DNA of 64,000 nt from Lachnospiraceae bacterium (GCA_030825115.1 JAPJQL010000002.1:1-64000); one strand, 5' to 3'; shown: positions 20,677 through 30,087, numbered from the stretch's first letter. A program made the numbers and translations. The notes: generated by a model from the sequence alone, not told the origin.

Positions 20677-21843
20677 TTATGCTCCGGCAAGGCCATTGAC
20701 TGCCCATTCATAATTCTGCACTGCCTGAAAAAGCCGCAGTTCTGCAGCCGAAACACTGAGCTGCGCCGTCTCTGTCCTGATCCGCTGTGTCAGATGATCC
20801 GTCTGGCTAATCTGTCCCACCTCATACTGGCGCTGTGCAGTCTCCAGATTTTTCTGCTCTAAATCTGCCTGTGCCACTGCCAGTTCGCAGGCCGTTTTTG
20901 CAGCCAGCACATTCTGATAGCTGGCAGTCAGGGAAGCGCCGATGTTTGCCTCGTTCTCCCTGATCGTTGTCCGGAGAGTCTCTTTTGTATCTTCGCTCCT
21001 GGCATTTTCCAGCTTCCGTTTGTTGATCAGAAGCGTATAATTGTTCGCCAGTGCCTGTTCTTTGTCAGCCACAGGGTCCATTGCCCCGATCGCCGCCTCA
21101 TCGACCCCGGGAATCCCGCCGATCTCCGGGTCTGCATCATACCGCCAACCCAGCATGACAAACAGTTTCTGCTTTCCGGTATCGATCGCAGACTGGTCTG
21201 CCTGCAGCGCCTGTTCATTGGTCCGCAGCGCTTCCTTAGCCGTCAGCACACTTGTCTCTGTCGCAAGGCCGGTCCCGACCTTGTTCACCGCCGACTGGTA
21301 TCCGGCTTCCAGCTGTTCCCGGTTCTTCTGGTCGATCTGCAGCTGGATCTGGTTCAGATAATAAGAGATCATCTCGGTCTGGGCAGCGCTCACCAGGTTC
21401 GCTTCGACCTGAAGGTTCGTCATGTACTTGGTATAGCTGTCTTCAACCGCCTTATCTGCCTTCTTGTTATAATCCTTGATACTCTGCTCATTGGCAATAA
21501 TACTGGCCATGGTGGAGCCATAATTTGAGTCATCGATATCCGGGTAATACATGTTGTTTTCAAGGTCTGCCGCCAGCTGCCGGTACTTTTCAGCTACCTC
21601 GTCATTGGTATCGCCATACTCCTTGCGCCATTCATTGTAATCGATGTTGTTCTTCTGGACCGTCGCATTGTACTCGTGGATCAGCTCGGCCAGTTCCCCA
21701 TACTCGATCTTATCATCCCGCAGTCTCGCCCACTCTTCCTCACTCCGGGCAAACTCCGGGCTTGCAGCCAGCGCCGCAAACGGCGTGGCAGCAAACATCA
21801 TCAAAGCAGTTCCAAGCAAAAGCGCCCGTTTTCCTGTCTTCAT
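20677..21843 (-). CDS. TolC-like protein A of the RND operon
   Basis: A 388-residue exported TolC-family protein. It has a signal peptide ending near ALAASP, a mostly helical body, and two TolC-type repeats marked by GTGLATETSVLTAKEAL and by RQYEVGQISQTDHLTQ. The ATG at 21843 follows AGGAGG; the open frame extends 8 codons further without a site. It is paralogous to the next gene (12 bases away), suggesting a tandem duplication and possibly a hetero-oligomeric channel. Its position after an RND pump and fusion protein matches the third component of tripartite efflux systems. Confidence 0.8.
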   Translation of the reverse strand: MKTGKRALLLGTALMMFAATPFAALAASPEFARSEEEWARLRDDKIEYGELAELIHEYNATVQKNNIDYNEWRKEYGDTNDEVAEKYRQLAADLENNMYYPDIDDSNYGSTMASIIANEQSIKDYNKKADKAVEDSYTKYMTNLQVEANLVSAAQTEMISYYLNQIQLQIDQKNREQLEAGYQSAVNKVGTGLATETSVLTAKEALRTNEQALQADQSAIDTGKQKLFVMLGWRYDADPEIGGIPGVDEAAIGAMDPVADKEQALANNYTLLINKRKLENARSEDTKETLRTTIRENEANIGASLTASYQNVLAAKTACELAVAQADLEQKNLETAQRQYEVGQISQTDHLTQRIRTETAQLSVSAAELRLFQAVQNYEWAVNGLAGA

Positions 21844-21907
21844 GCTATCCTCCTGTGGCGCTCTCACCGCGCCCTGAATCCAATTTTTACATTACTCTGT
21901 GTCAGTG

Positions 21908-24900
21908 TCAATCATAACTCGGCTCCGGCTTTCTCTTCCGGCTCATAACAGCATAATAAATCGGAAGCATCAATAATGCAAGAACTGTCGATGCGATCAG
22001 GCCGCCCACGTCTACCAGCGCCAGACCCTGCATGCTCTCACCGCTGTCGCCGTATGCCAGCGCCATCGGGATCATCGCCACGATCGTAGTCAGGGTCGTC
22101 ATCAGGATCGGCCGCAGACGGGTGGCTCCCGCCTCGATCAGCGCTGTTTCCATATCCATAGTCTGTCTGTACTGATTTACCGTGTCCACATAGAGGATAC
22201 CGTTGTTAACCACAGTACCGGTCAGCATCAAAAATCCCAGAAGAGATGCCATATTGATCGTCGCATCTGCTATATACAGGAGTCCGAAGGAACCAATCAG
22301 CGCAAACGGGATCGTCGTCATGACCATCAAAGAGAACTTTGGTGATTCAAACTGAGCCGCCATGACTACGAATACCAGGAACACCGCAGTTGCAATCGCA
22401 CCAAACAGTGAGGTAAACTCCTCCAGCATCGCCGTATCCATGGAGTTGACCGCCCGGCTTATGGTCGGGGTCAGATATTTTGTAACGACTTCATCATACA
22501 GCTTCTTCTCAATCGCATCCTGCTCTCTTGGATCGTCTGTCAGCACATCGCCGGTGATCGTAACCTGGTACTGCTTATCTTTTCTGGAAATGCTCGTCGG
22601 GCTGTCCTTAAATCCGATATCTGCCACATCGGTAAGGGCGACAGAGCTTCCGGTGTTGGTCGTCAGCACGATGCCCTGAAGTTTGTCGATCGTGTCGTAT
22701 TCATCTTTCGGATACTCCACCATCACGCTGATCTCTTCGCCGTCCACCTCCAGGGTCGTCGCTTCCTTCCCGCTCAACATCATATTCACGGTAGATGCGA
22801 TCTGGAGCGGAGTGATATTCTCCGCATTTGCCTTCAGCGCATCGATGTCCAGCTTGACAACCGGCGCTGCATTTTCCAGGGTAGTATGTACTTTGGTGAC
22901 CTCAGAGCGTTCCAGCAGCTCATTCGCAATCTTGTCGGACGCCTCCTTCAGTTCATCGTACTGGGTACTCTGAAGGATGTATTCTACGCCGCTGCCCGAC
23001 GACATCATGGACATGGATGAATTTGCCGATACACTTATATTAGCACCTACAACCTGATTCATCAACGGTTTCCATTCTTTTACAACTTCATCTGTCTCGC
23101 GGACGCGGTCATCTTTCAGATAAGCGGTCAGGGAAGCTGCCGAGCCGCCCAGGCTCATTCCGCTCGCCCCGTAAGTAAGCATATAGGAGTCTAAATCTCC
23201 ATCCGCCGTCACAATAGACTCTACTTCTTTTAAAATCTTATCTACCTCGTCTACCTGCAGACCGGGCCTGGTCTCGATAGAGACTGAGATTGTTCCCGTA
23301 TCATCCGCAGTCATCAGCTCCATACGAAGCTGGGTGGCCATCCAGAAGGAAACTCCCAGCAGCAGCACAGAAGTGAGCATAACCGTCTTGCGCTTGGGCA
23401 GGATGACTCTCATCATGCTGCGGTAGCCGTCCTGCATCCGTTTGATCACCCAGCCCACCGGAGAATTTTCCTTCTCCTGCGGACGGTACATGCAGTAACA
23501 GAGCGGTACGATAGTCATCGCACTGATCAAAGATGCAACCATACAGAAGATGATCGTAAATCCCAGGGGCTTGAACATCTGCCCGCTCATCCCCGTAAGG
23601 AGAGCCAGCGGAAGGAATACCACGCAAGTCGTCAGCGTCGAACCGATGATGGACTGGATGACGATCCTGCTTCCTTCCAGAGCCGCTTCCCGGTATCCGA
23701 CGATTCCTTTTCCTTTTGTGGAACGGAAACAGCTCTCCAGCACGACGATCGAGTTATCTACCATCATACCGACGCCAAGCACAAGACTGCTCAACGTGAT
23801 CACATTCAAAGTAAAGCCCATCCCCTGCATCAGGATCAATGCAGCAAGAATCGAAAGCGGAATCGAAGTTCCGACGATCAGCGATGCCTTGATCTCTCCA
23901 AAGAACAGGTAAATAATGACCATGGATATGATGACTGCCATAACCATCGTCTGCATAACGCTCTTTAAAGAATCCTTGATCGAATCGCTGGTGTCGCTGA
24001 CCACGGTGATCTCCAGATCCGGGTCTGCCGCAACCAGTCTGGCTATCGTCTTTTTCACCGCATCCGAGACTTCCACCGCCGTGGCGCTCTGCTGCTTTTT
24101 AATTCCGATGGAAATCGTATCCATCCCGTTATAACGGGCAATTCCGCTGACGTCTTCCAGCGCCGTATTTACATTGGAGACGTCTTCCAGATAGATGACA
24201 TTGCCGTTGCCCAGGGAGATCGGTATCTTCTTCAGCAGATCCAGGGTATCGTATTCCGTTCCCGCGCTGACCGACAGCTTCTGCCCGCCAACGATCGTAT
24301 CGCCGGCCGGGAAGGTAAAATTCGCGCTTCCGATTGCAGAAGCAACCGAATCCATCTTTAAATGGTACTGGTTTAATTTTTCCGGAATCAGTTCTACCTG
24401 AATGTATTCTTCCTGCCCGCCTCCGACGCTGACGTCGGTGACCGTGGATATCTTCTCAAATTCAGGCACCACCGTATTGTTTACATAGTTGTACAGATTT
24501 GGTTCCGTTTTATGGTTCAGCGACAGATACACAGTCGCCATATCATCCATGTTCAGTTCCACTACGTTGGGCGACTGGCAGTCGTCCGGCAGTTTGCTTT
24601 CCACGGAATCCATCTTTTTCCTCAGATCGTTGTATGCATCATCCATATCCTTGCCGTACTCGTACTGAACGACTACGATCGATGCGTTTTCCATCGATGT
24701 GGACTGGATGTTCTTGATTCCGCTCAAAGAACCGACGGTATCTTCAATCTCTGTCGTCACCAGATCATTGACATCCTCCGGGCTTGCCCCCGGATAGATC
24801 GTGCTGATGATCAGCATTGGCATATCCATAGTCGGCATCAGTTCCAGCTTTGCTCCCAGAACTGACTGCAGGCCAAATACAATCAGGCACAGGACTACCA

Positions 24901-24946
24901 ATACGGTAGTGACCGGCCGTTTGAGGACTGTTTTTGTTAATCCCAT
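21908..24946 (-). CDS. RND-family efflux permease (AcrB/SwrC-like)
   Basis: Proton-driven efflux pump of the hydrophobe/amphiphile RND class in the cytoplasmic membrane. The 1012 residues contain two six-helix halves, each with a large extracellular loop after its first helix. The TM4 motif is VGMMVDNSIVVLE, with the proton-relay Asp-Asp of AcrB reduced to Asp-Asn. TM10 has TVVNNGILYVD, with Asn at the AcrB Lys position, as in Gram-positive SwrC-type pumps. Candidate substrates are detergents, bile acids or lipopeptides. The gene is co-transcribed with TetR, an adaptor and two TolC-like genes. Confidence 0.93.
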   Translation of the reverse strand: MGLTKTVLKRPVTTVLVVLCLIVFGLQSVLGAKLELMPTMDMPMLIISTIYPGASPEDVNDLVTTEIEDTVGSLSGIKNIQSTSMENASIVVVQYEYGKDMDDAYNDLRKKMDSVESKLPDDCQSPNVVELNMDDMATVYLSLNHKTEPNLYNYVNNTVVPEFEKISTVTDVSVGGGQEEYIQVELIPEKLNQYHLKMDSVASAIGSANFTFPAGDTIVGGQKLSVSAGTEYDTLDLLKKIPISLGNGNVIYLEDVSNVNTALEDVSGIARYNGMDTISIGIKKQQSATAVEVSDAVKKTIARLVAADPDLEITVVSDTSDSIKDSLKSVMQTMVMAVIISMVIIYLFFGEIKASLIVGTSIPLSILAALILMQGMGFTLNVITLSSLVLGVGMMVDNSIVVLESCFRSTKGKGIVGYREAALEGSRIVIQSIIGSTLTTCVVFLPLALLTGMSGQMFKPLGFTIIFCMVASLISAMTIVPLCYCMYRPQEKENSPVGWVIKRMQDGYRSMMRVILPKRKTVMLTSVLLLGVSFWMATQLRMELMTADDTGTISVSIETRPGLQVDEVDKILKEVESIVTADGDLDSYMLTYGASGMSLGGSAASLTAYLKDDRVRETDEVVKEWKPLMNQVVGANISVSANSSMSMMSSGSGVEYILQSTQYDELKEASDKIANELLERSEVTKVHTTLENAAPVVKLDIDALKANAENITPLQIASTVNMMLSGKEATTLEVDGEEISVMVEYPKDEYDTIDKLQGIVLTTNTGSSVALTDVADIGFKDSPTSISRKDKQYQVTITGDVLTDDPREQDAIEKKLYDEVVTKYLTPTISRAVNSMDTAMLEEFTSLFGAIATAVFLVFVVMAAQFESPKFSLMVMTTIPFALIGSFGLLYIADATINMASLLGFLMLTGTVVNNGILYVDTVNQYRQTMDMETALIEAGATRLRPILMTTLTTIVAMIPMALAYGDSGESMQGLALVDVGGLIASTVLALLMLPIYYAVMSRKRKPEPSYD

Positions 24947-24958
24947 CGTTGTCTCCTC

Positions 24959-26056
24959 CTACTCTGCCGTTGTCTCTGCTGCACTGTCTGCCGTCTCAAC
25001 CGGCTGCTCTCCCGCAGCCTGAACTCTGGAGCCTTCAAACAATTCAGAACTCCATGTTGTGATCACCCGGTCGTCGGCTGTGATCCCAGAAAGGATTTCC
25101 GCCTTCTGGGAATCGTAGATTCCCACCTCTACCGGAACCTTGTGAACCGTTCCATTATCATAAGTATAAACAAACGCGTCTCCGCCGGAATAGTAAACCG
25201 CATCGACCGGAATACTCAATACATTGTCAGCTTTATCGGAAGTCACATACAGCTTCACTGCGGAGCCGGTCGCAAGGGCATCTCCGTTCTCCACGGAAGA
25301 TTTCACCTTGAAAAGGCCTGTGGATGCGTCGATCATGCTGCTGATCTCTGTGATCGTGCCCTGATATTCCATGCCGCTCTTTTCAATCGTAATGGCATCG
25401 CCTTCGTTCAGCTGCTTAACAATCTTTTCCGGAACTGAGAAGGACACTGCCTTACTGCCCTCTCCGGCGATTACGCTGATCAGATTCTGCTGGGACACAT
25501 TGTCATGCACCTCGATATCACAGATTTCCACCTTGCCTGCTATCGGCGCGGTGATGTTGCTGAATTCCACCTGATTGTCATAATTCAGCTTGGCAGTCTC
25601 ATACTGGATCTGTGCGCTTTTTGCCCCGCTCTGAGCCTGCTCAAACGCCGCCGGTGAGATATCTCCTGCTGCAAACAGGGCCTGCTGCCGTACCAGATTG
25701 GTTTGCGCATTATTTTTTGCTATCTCCGCGGACTCCAGTGTCAGCCTTGCGGCGTCCACCTGCTTGGTATCAATCTTGCAGATGGGCTGCCCTTCTTCAA
25801 CGATATCTCCGGCCTTCACATAGACATCCGTGACTTCTCCCGCCATCTTGGGATATATGTAGACCACATCAGACGGCTCCACCTTTCCGATCAGGTTTCG
25901 GAACAGTTCGATATCTGCCGGCTCAGGATTTTGCACCTGTACAACCGGGACCACCTCTTCTTCTATGACTGCCTTTGGCCTCAATGCCTTCGGCAGTATG
26001 ATGAATGCCGCAGCCGCCACAATTACTACTCCTGTAATAATCACACTTTTTTTCAT
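24959..26056 (-). CDS. RND periplasmic-adaptor-like subunit (HlyD family)
   Basis: A 365-residue membrane fusion protein. It has an N-terminal membrane anchor (about residues 5-22), a lipoyl half (YPKMAGEVTDVYVKAGDIV, key Gly-Glu-Val), an alpha-helical hairpin, a second lipoyl half (NITAPIAGKVEI), then beta-barrel and membrane-proximal domains. It is expected to link the RND pump to the TolC-like proteins. It has no lipobox Cys, so it is anchored by the helix. It starts 30 bases after the tetR stop and ends 12 bases before the pump gene. Confidence 0.9.
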   Translation of the reverse strand: MKKSVIITGVVIVAAAAFIILPKALRPKAVIEEEVVPVVQVQNPEPADIELFRNLIGKVEPSDVVYIYPKMAGEVTDVYVKAGDIVEEGQPICKIDTKQVDAARLTLESAEIAKNNAQTNLVRQQALFAAGDISPAAFEQAQSGAKSAQIQYETAKLNYDNQVEFSNITAPIAGKVEICDIEVHDNVSQQNLISVIAGEGSKAVSFSVPEKIVKQLNEGDAITIEKSGMEYQGTITEISSMIDASTGLFKVKSSVENGDALATGSAVKLYVTSDKADNVLSIPVDAVYYSGGDAFVYTYDNGTVHKVPVEVGIYDSQKAEILSGITADDRVITTWSSELFEGSRVQAAGEQPVETADSAAETTAE

Positions 26057-26086
26057 TGCTCTCTCCTCTTGCTCTCACTCTTGTTG

Positions 26087-26719
26087 TTATATTACCCTGT
26101 CGCAGACACCCCATCGGAGTATCTCAAGTTTCTGCTCATACCAGCCCCGGATCTGTTCCAGTTTCTCCGGACACTTATAATATTGTGACAACGCGATCAT
26201 CAGCGATGCCATCCCAAGCGTCATCAACGGTCCAAAGTCTTCCGGCGTCTTGATGCGCCAGTTGCTGGTATCGATGCGCTCCAACATTAAAGTCATCCAC
26301 GCATCATCGCCGCTTTCACACAGCGCATCAGGGGAACTTCCAAATCCCATGATATTGGCATTTTCCTGATATGAAAAAATATTTCGCGCCATGTTGAGCA
26401 TATCCTTGGTTTCCTGGAGTTTTTCCACAAACAACTCAAAAAGGTCTTTCAACATTTTGAAATAATCCCCGTTGCTTGCACTAAGGGAATCTTCGCACTT
26501 TCGCCTCATCTGCTCCTTGCTGTCTTCAAATATAAACGATACTACATCCTGCTTATCGGCAAAATACGTATAAAAGCTGCCTCTTGAGATATCTGCGTTC
26601 TGGATGATCTGATTGATGGATGCCTTTTCAAATGGCACTCTGGCAAATTCTTTGATCGCCGCCTCTCTGATAATCTGCTTTTTCTCCTCCGGCAGTCGGT
26701 AAAATCGATCCGTCGGCAT
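26087..26719 (-). CDS. TetR-family repressor of the RND operon
   Basis: A 210-residue regulator with an N-terminal TetR helix-turn-helix (ASINQIIQNADISRGSFYTYF, with recognition helix ISRGSFYTYF) and a C-terminal ligand-binding domain. The start at 26719 follows GGGAGG at a spacing of 8. As first gene of the efflux operon, behind three palindromic operators that cover the promoter, it almost certainly represses its own operon and is relieved by pump substrates. The ligand is unknown. Confidence 0.92.
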   Translation of the reverse strand: MPTDRFYRLPEEKKQIIREAAIKEFARVPFEKASINQIIQNADISRGSFYTYFADKQDVVSFIFEDSKEQMRRKCEDSLSASNGDYFKMLKDLFELFVEKLQETKDMLNMARNIFSYQENANIMGFGSSPDALCESGDDAWMTLMLERIDTSNWRIKTPEDFGPLMTLGMASLMIALSQYYKCPEKLEQIRGWYEQKLEILRWGVCDRVI

Positions 26720-26759
26720 GCCTGAACCCTCCCTTCTTTTGCCGGTTGGTCTCCAACCA

Positions 26760-26826
26760 TGACAAGTTGTCACTTTCCCTGTGACAATATGTCACTCATT
26801 ATAATGACACCCTGTCATTTTGTCAA
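26760..26826 (-). promoter_or_regulatory. Consensus promoter overlaid by three TetR operators
   Basis: Minus strand TTGACA (26821-26826), exactly 17 bases, TATAAT (26798-26803): a perfect sigma-A promoter. Three perfect palindromes of the form TGACA-N3-TGTCA lie at 26760-26772, 26782-26794 and 26805-26817. Their centres are 22 and 23 bases apart, about two helical turns. The third fills the -35/-10 spacer and the second covers the start point. They are the likely binding sites of the TetR protein. Confidence 0.85.
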
Positions 26827-26916
26827 TAGAGGTTATATTTTTTTTATATTTTTTAACATTTGATTTACAGAAAGATAATTTCTGATGAGTAATCATCAAA
26901 TTTGCCTGAGAATGGT

Positions 26917-26967
26917 CAAAAATAAAATACAGCAGGACGCAGCCCGGTAATCCCGCTGCATCCTGCT
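26917..26967 (-). terminator. Terminator after lysC
   Basis: A hairpin with arms 26931-26946 and 26952-26967 (AGCAGG-GCAGC core) is followed on the minus strand by a T-rich tract at 26917-26930. Confidence 0.85.
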
Positions 26968-26991
26968 ATATATATTCATTCACACACTGTT

Positions 26992-28206
26992 TTACTTCAA
27001 CTGAAAAAATTTTTCATGAATCGCTTCCACCGCCCGCTCTGCATCCTTCTGGTCTACCAGCACGGAGATTTTGATTTCGCTGGTGGAAATCATATTGATA
27101 TTGATGTTGGAATCATACAGGGCTTCAAACAGCCTGGCTGCCACACCGGGATGGTTGATCATCCCTGCGCCGACTACGGAAACTTTTGCTACATTGGTGT
27201 TTGTCTCCAGACGGCTGTACTGGATCCTGTCCGTATTCTGCTCTAAAAGCGCGGCCGCCCCGCCCAGGTCGGACTCCGCCACCGTAAAACAGATATCTTT
27301 TCCGTCTTCATGCCCAATCCCCTGAAGGATGATATCTACATTGATATGATTTTGCGCCAGAAGGGAAAACACCTTAAAAGATGTCCCGATTTCATTCGGA
27401 ACCCCGATCAGCGCAATTCTCGCAATATTCTTATCTACAGCAACACTGCTGATATATGATTTTTCCATCCGTTTTACAGCCTCCTTCACCACAGTGCCCG
27501 GATTGCCCGAAAAACTCGACAGGACCTCCAGCTTTACATTGTATTTTTTTGCCATCTCCACTGACCGGTTGTGCAGCACCTGCGCGCCCAGCGTGGCAAG
27601 CTCCAGCATCTCGTTGTACGTAACCTCATCCAGCTTTTTGGCTCCCGCCACCTTTCTCGGGTCCGCCGTGTATACTCCGTCCACATCCGTGTAGATCTGA
27701 CAGAGGTCTGCACGGAGCGCCGCCGCCAGCGCAACTGCTGAGGTATCTGAGCCGCCCCGTCCCAGCGTGGTGATGTTCTCATTGCGGTCTATGCCCTGAA
27801 AGCCTGTCACGATCACAATCTTTTTCTGGTTCAGCTCCGCTTCCAGGCGCTCTGTCTCCACCCGCTTGATCCGCGCGCCCCGCGCCACCGTATTCGTCAC
27901 CATCCCCGCCTGCCACCCGGTCAGGGAGACCACAGGGCAGCCAAGCGCTTCGATCGCCATCGCACAGAGGGAGACGCTGATCTGCTCCCCTGTAGACAAA
28001 AGCATATCCATCTCCCGGTTGGATGCCTGAGGGTTGATCTCTTTTGCCTTTTCAATCAGCTCATCGGTGGTATCTCCCTGTGCCGACAGCACTGCAACCA
28101 CCGAATTGCCTGCCCGGTATGTATCTGTGATAATCTTTGCCACATGACGGATCCTGTCGGCATCCGCCACAGAGGTGCCGCCAAATTTCTGTACGATCAA
28201 TCCCAT
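26992..28206 (-). CDS. lysC: Aspartokinase
   Basis: Phosphorylates L-aspartate, the first step toward lysine, diaminopimelate, methionine and threonine. The 404-residue protein has the N-terminal KFGGTSV motif, the central GFQGIDRNENITTLGRGGSD segment (key TTLGRGGSDT), and two C-terminal ACT domains (from about residue 265) that usually sense lysine and threonine. It is transcribed alone from its own promoter. The short leader has no room for a lysine riboswitch, so regulation is probably by ACT-domain feedback. Confidence 0.96.
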   Translation of the reverse strand: MGLIVQKFGGTSVADADRIRHVAKIITDTYRAGNSVVAVLSAQGDTTDELIEKAKEINPQASNREMDMLLSTGEQISVSLCAMAIEALGCPVVSLTGWQAGMVTNTVARGARIKRVETERLEAELNQKKIVIVTGFQGIDRNENITTLGRGGSDTSAVALAAALRADLCQIYTDVDGVYTADPRKVAGAKKLDEVTYNEMLELATLGAQVLHNRSVEMAKKYNVKLEVLSSFSGNPGTVVKEAVKRMEKSYISSVAVDKNIARIALIGVPNEIGTSFKVFSLLAQNHINVDIILQGIGHEDGKDICFTVAESDLGGAAALLEQNTDRIQYSRLETNTNVAKVSVVGAGMINHPGVAARLFEALYDSNININMISTSEIKISVLVDQKDAERAVEAIHEKFFQLK

Positions 28207-28247
28207 ATATGTCCCTTTCCAAAATCATGTTTCATTTTCTATATGCT

Positions 28248-28276
28248 ATTTTCACATGCCGGCCGCCATTTGTCAA
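28248..28276 (-). promoter_or_regulatory. Promoter of lysC
   Basis: Minus strand TTGACA (28271-28276), 17 bases, GAAAAT (28248-28253) with TG one base upstream of the -10, an extended -10 form. Confidence 0.6.
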
Positions 28277-28330
28277 TCTGTGTTTATCCGGGCCGCGCAG
28301 CACTGCCGCACCTGTGCTGCGGCTGCAGTT

Positions 28331-28354
28331 CCATGACGGAATCCATGACGGAAT
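28331..28354 (+). repeat. Tandem 12-bp repeat
   Basis: CCATGACGGAAT is present twice in direct succession, just upstream of the ispE promoter. Function unknown. Confidence 0.7.
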
Positions 28355-28367
28355 GCCAAAAAAGGAC

Positions 28368-28408
28368 TTGCTTATTTCCGGGTTCCTGCTTATAATATAC
28401 TGTATACA
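28368..28408 (+). promoter_or_regulatory. Promoter of ispE-gntR with palindromic operator
   Basis: TTGCTT (28368-28373), 17 bases, TATAAT (28391-28396). The perfect palindrome TGTATACA (28401-28408) covers the expected start point. GT-AC palindromes of this kind are bound by many FCD-class GntR regulators, and such a regulator is encoded second in this operon. Confidence 0.65.
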
Positions 28409-28455
28409 ATATAACGAAAAAATACAATTGCACCATTCAAAGGAGAAAACGCTTT

Positions 28456-29367
28456 ATGATTAAGCATCTGGGACTCAAAGCCTATGGGAAAATCAACCTG
28501 GGGCTGGACGTCTTGCGCAAGAGGGAGGACGGTTATCATGATGTCCGTATGATCATGCAGACAGTCGGCATCTTCGACCGGATCGACCTGATCTGGAGGT
28601 CGGGACCGGGCATCCAGGTAGAGACGAACCTGTACTATCTTCCAAACAATGAAAACAATCTGGTCTATAAGGCAGCAAAGCTTTTGATGGATGAATTCCA
28701 CATCCGGGACGGTGTCACGATTCACCTGAAAAAATTCATCCCGGTCGCGGCCGGCATGGCAGGTGGAAGCAGCGACGCGGCCGCCGTCCTTTTTGGCATC
28801 AACAAGATGTTTGGCCTTGGACTTTCCATGCAGGAGCTGATGAAGCGGGGCGTGGCGATCGGGGCCGACGTCCCCTACTGTGTGATGAGAGGAACGGCGC
28901 TGTCGGAAGGCATCGGGGAAGTGCTCACCCCTCTCCCGCCGGTTCCCCAGTGCCAGGTGCTGATCGCCAAGCCCGGCATCAGCGTCTCCACAAAGTTTGT
29001 ATATGAAAATCTGAACGCGAATCAGCTGCGGCCGGAAGTTCATCCTGATATCGACGGAATTGTGGATGCCATTAAAGGCAGTGATATCTACGGAATCGCG
29101 GACCGTCTTGGCAACGTCTTAGAGACCGTTACCATAAAAGAATACCCCATCATTCAGGCAATCAAGGATAAGATGACGGAATACGGTGCAGTCGGCTCTC
29201 TGATGAGCGGCAGCGGCCCAACCGTTTTCGGTCTGTTCACCAATCCGAGGGCAGCAGAACATGCATATGAAGAGATGCGCTTTGGCTCTGCTTCCCAGCT
29301 TGCCAAGCAGGTATATTTAACCAATTTTTACAATCAGAAGGAGAATTCTCATGGAACACGAGCTTAA
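28456..29367 (+). CDS. ispE: 4-diphosphocytidyl-2-C-methyl-D-erythritol kinase
   Basis: GHMP-family kinase of the non-mevalonate isoprenoid pathway. It phosphorylates the 2-hydroxyl of CDP-methylerythritol, feeding undecaprenyl phosphate and quinone synthesis. The 303-residue protein has the substrate motif AYGKINLGLDVL, the ATP-binding PVAAGMAGGSSDAAAVL (key GGSSDAA) and the C-terminal GSLMSGSGPTVFGLF. AAAGGAGA precedes the ATG. Its 3' end overlaps the gntR gene by 17 bases, so the two are translationally coupled. Confidence 0.96.
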   Translation: MIKHLGLKAYGKINLGLDVLRKREDGYHDVRMIMQTVGIFDRIDLIWRSGPGIQVETNLYYLPNNENNLVYKAAKLLMDEFHIRDGVTIHLKKFIPVAAGMAGGSSDAAAVLFGINKMFGLGLSMQELMKRGVAIGADVPYCVMRGTALSEGIGEVLTPLPPVPQCQVLIAKPGISVSTKFVYENLNANQLRPEVHPDIDGIVDAIKGSDIYGIADRLGNVLETVTIKEYPIIQAIKDKMTEYGAVGSLMSGSGPTVFGLFTNPRAAEHAYEEMRFGSASQLAKQVYLTNFYNQKENSHGTRA

Positions 29368-30025
29368 GGTCAATATGAACGAGTATCTGCCGCTGCGCGA
29401 TGTGGTGTTCAACACCCTGCGCCAGGCTATCTTAAAAGGAGAGCTGGAGCCCGGCGAACGTCTGATGGAGATTCAGCTCGCTGAACGCCTCGGCGTCAGC
29501 CGCACCCCGATCCGGGAAGCGATCCGTAAGCTGGAACTGGAAGGGCTGGTGCTGATGATACCGCGAAAAGGCGCGGAAGTCGCCAAGATTTCCGAAAAAA
29601 GCCTGCGGGACGTGCTGGAGGTGCGCCGCTCTCTGGAGGAACTTGCCATCGAGCTTGCCTGCGCGCGTATGAATGAAGAAGACATCCAGAACCTGGAAGT
29701 GGCGCAGAACGCATTCCAGGAAGCTGTAGCACACGGCGATGCCATGACGATCGCCGAATCAGACGAACATTTCCACGATATCATCTATAACGGCACAGGC
29801 AACACCCGCCTGGTGCAGATTCTCAACAACCTGCGGGAACAGATGTACCGCTACCGCCTGGAGTATATCAAAGATGAAGATAAGCGCCAGATTCTTCTGG
29901 TGGAGCATGAACAGATTTTCAAAGCGATCCAAAACCGCCATGTTGCCGAGGCAAAGGCCGCTGCCAGAGAACATATCGATAATCAGGAGATCACCGTATC
30001 GAAGAATATCAAGGAGCGGCAGTAA
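29351..30025 (+). CDS. GntR-family regulator (FCD subclass)
   Basis: A 224-residue transcription factor with an N-terminal winged helix (LAERLGVSRTPIREAIRKLE, recognition helix SRTPIREAIRKL) and a C-terminal helical FCD domain. The Asp and His residues typical of its metal/ligand site are visible, as in ESDEHFHDII and the EHEQIFKAI and REHIDN segments. FCD regulators usually bind small carboxylic acids. It shares the ispE promoter, where a TGTATACA palindrome suggests self-repression. Whether it controls isoprenoid genes is unknown. Confidence 0.92.
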   Translation: MEHELKVNMNEYLPLRDVVFNTLRQAILKGELEPGERLMEIQLAERLGVSRTPIREAIRKLELEGLVLMIPRKGAEVAKISEKSLRDVLEVRRSLEELAIELACARMNEEDIQNLEVAQNAFQEAVAHGDAMTIAESDEHFHDIIYNGTGNTRLVQILNNLREQMYRYRLEYIKDEDKRQILLVEHEQIFKAIQNRHVAEAKAAAREHIDNQEITVSKNIKERQ

Positions 30026-30040
30026 TCGGCCTCCAAACAG

Positions 30041-30087
30041 AAAAAGCCCCATTGTACGACGCAATTTTCGTACAACGGAGCTTTTTT
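30041..30087 (+). terminator. Terminator after gntR
   Basis: A hairpin made of AAAAGC-CC-TTGTACGA and its complement (arms about 30043-30059 and 30068-30083) is followed by a run of T (30082-30087). Confidence 0.85.

Noticed and set aside
28207..28330. Lysine riboswitch in front of lysC
   Set aside because: The leader is only about 35 bases after the promoter, too short for the L-box.
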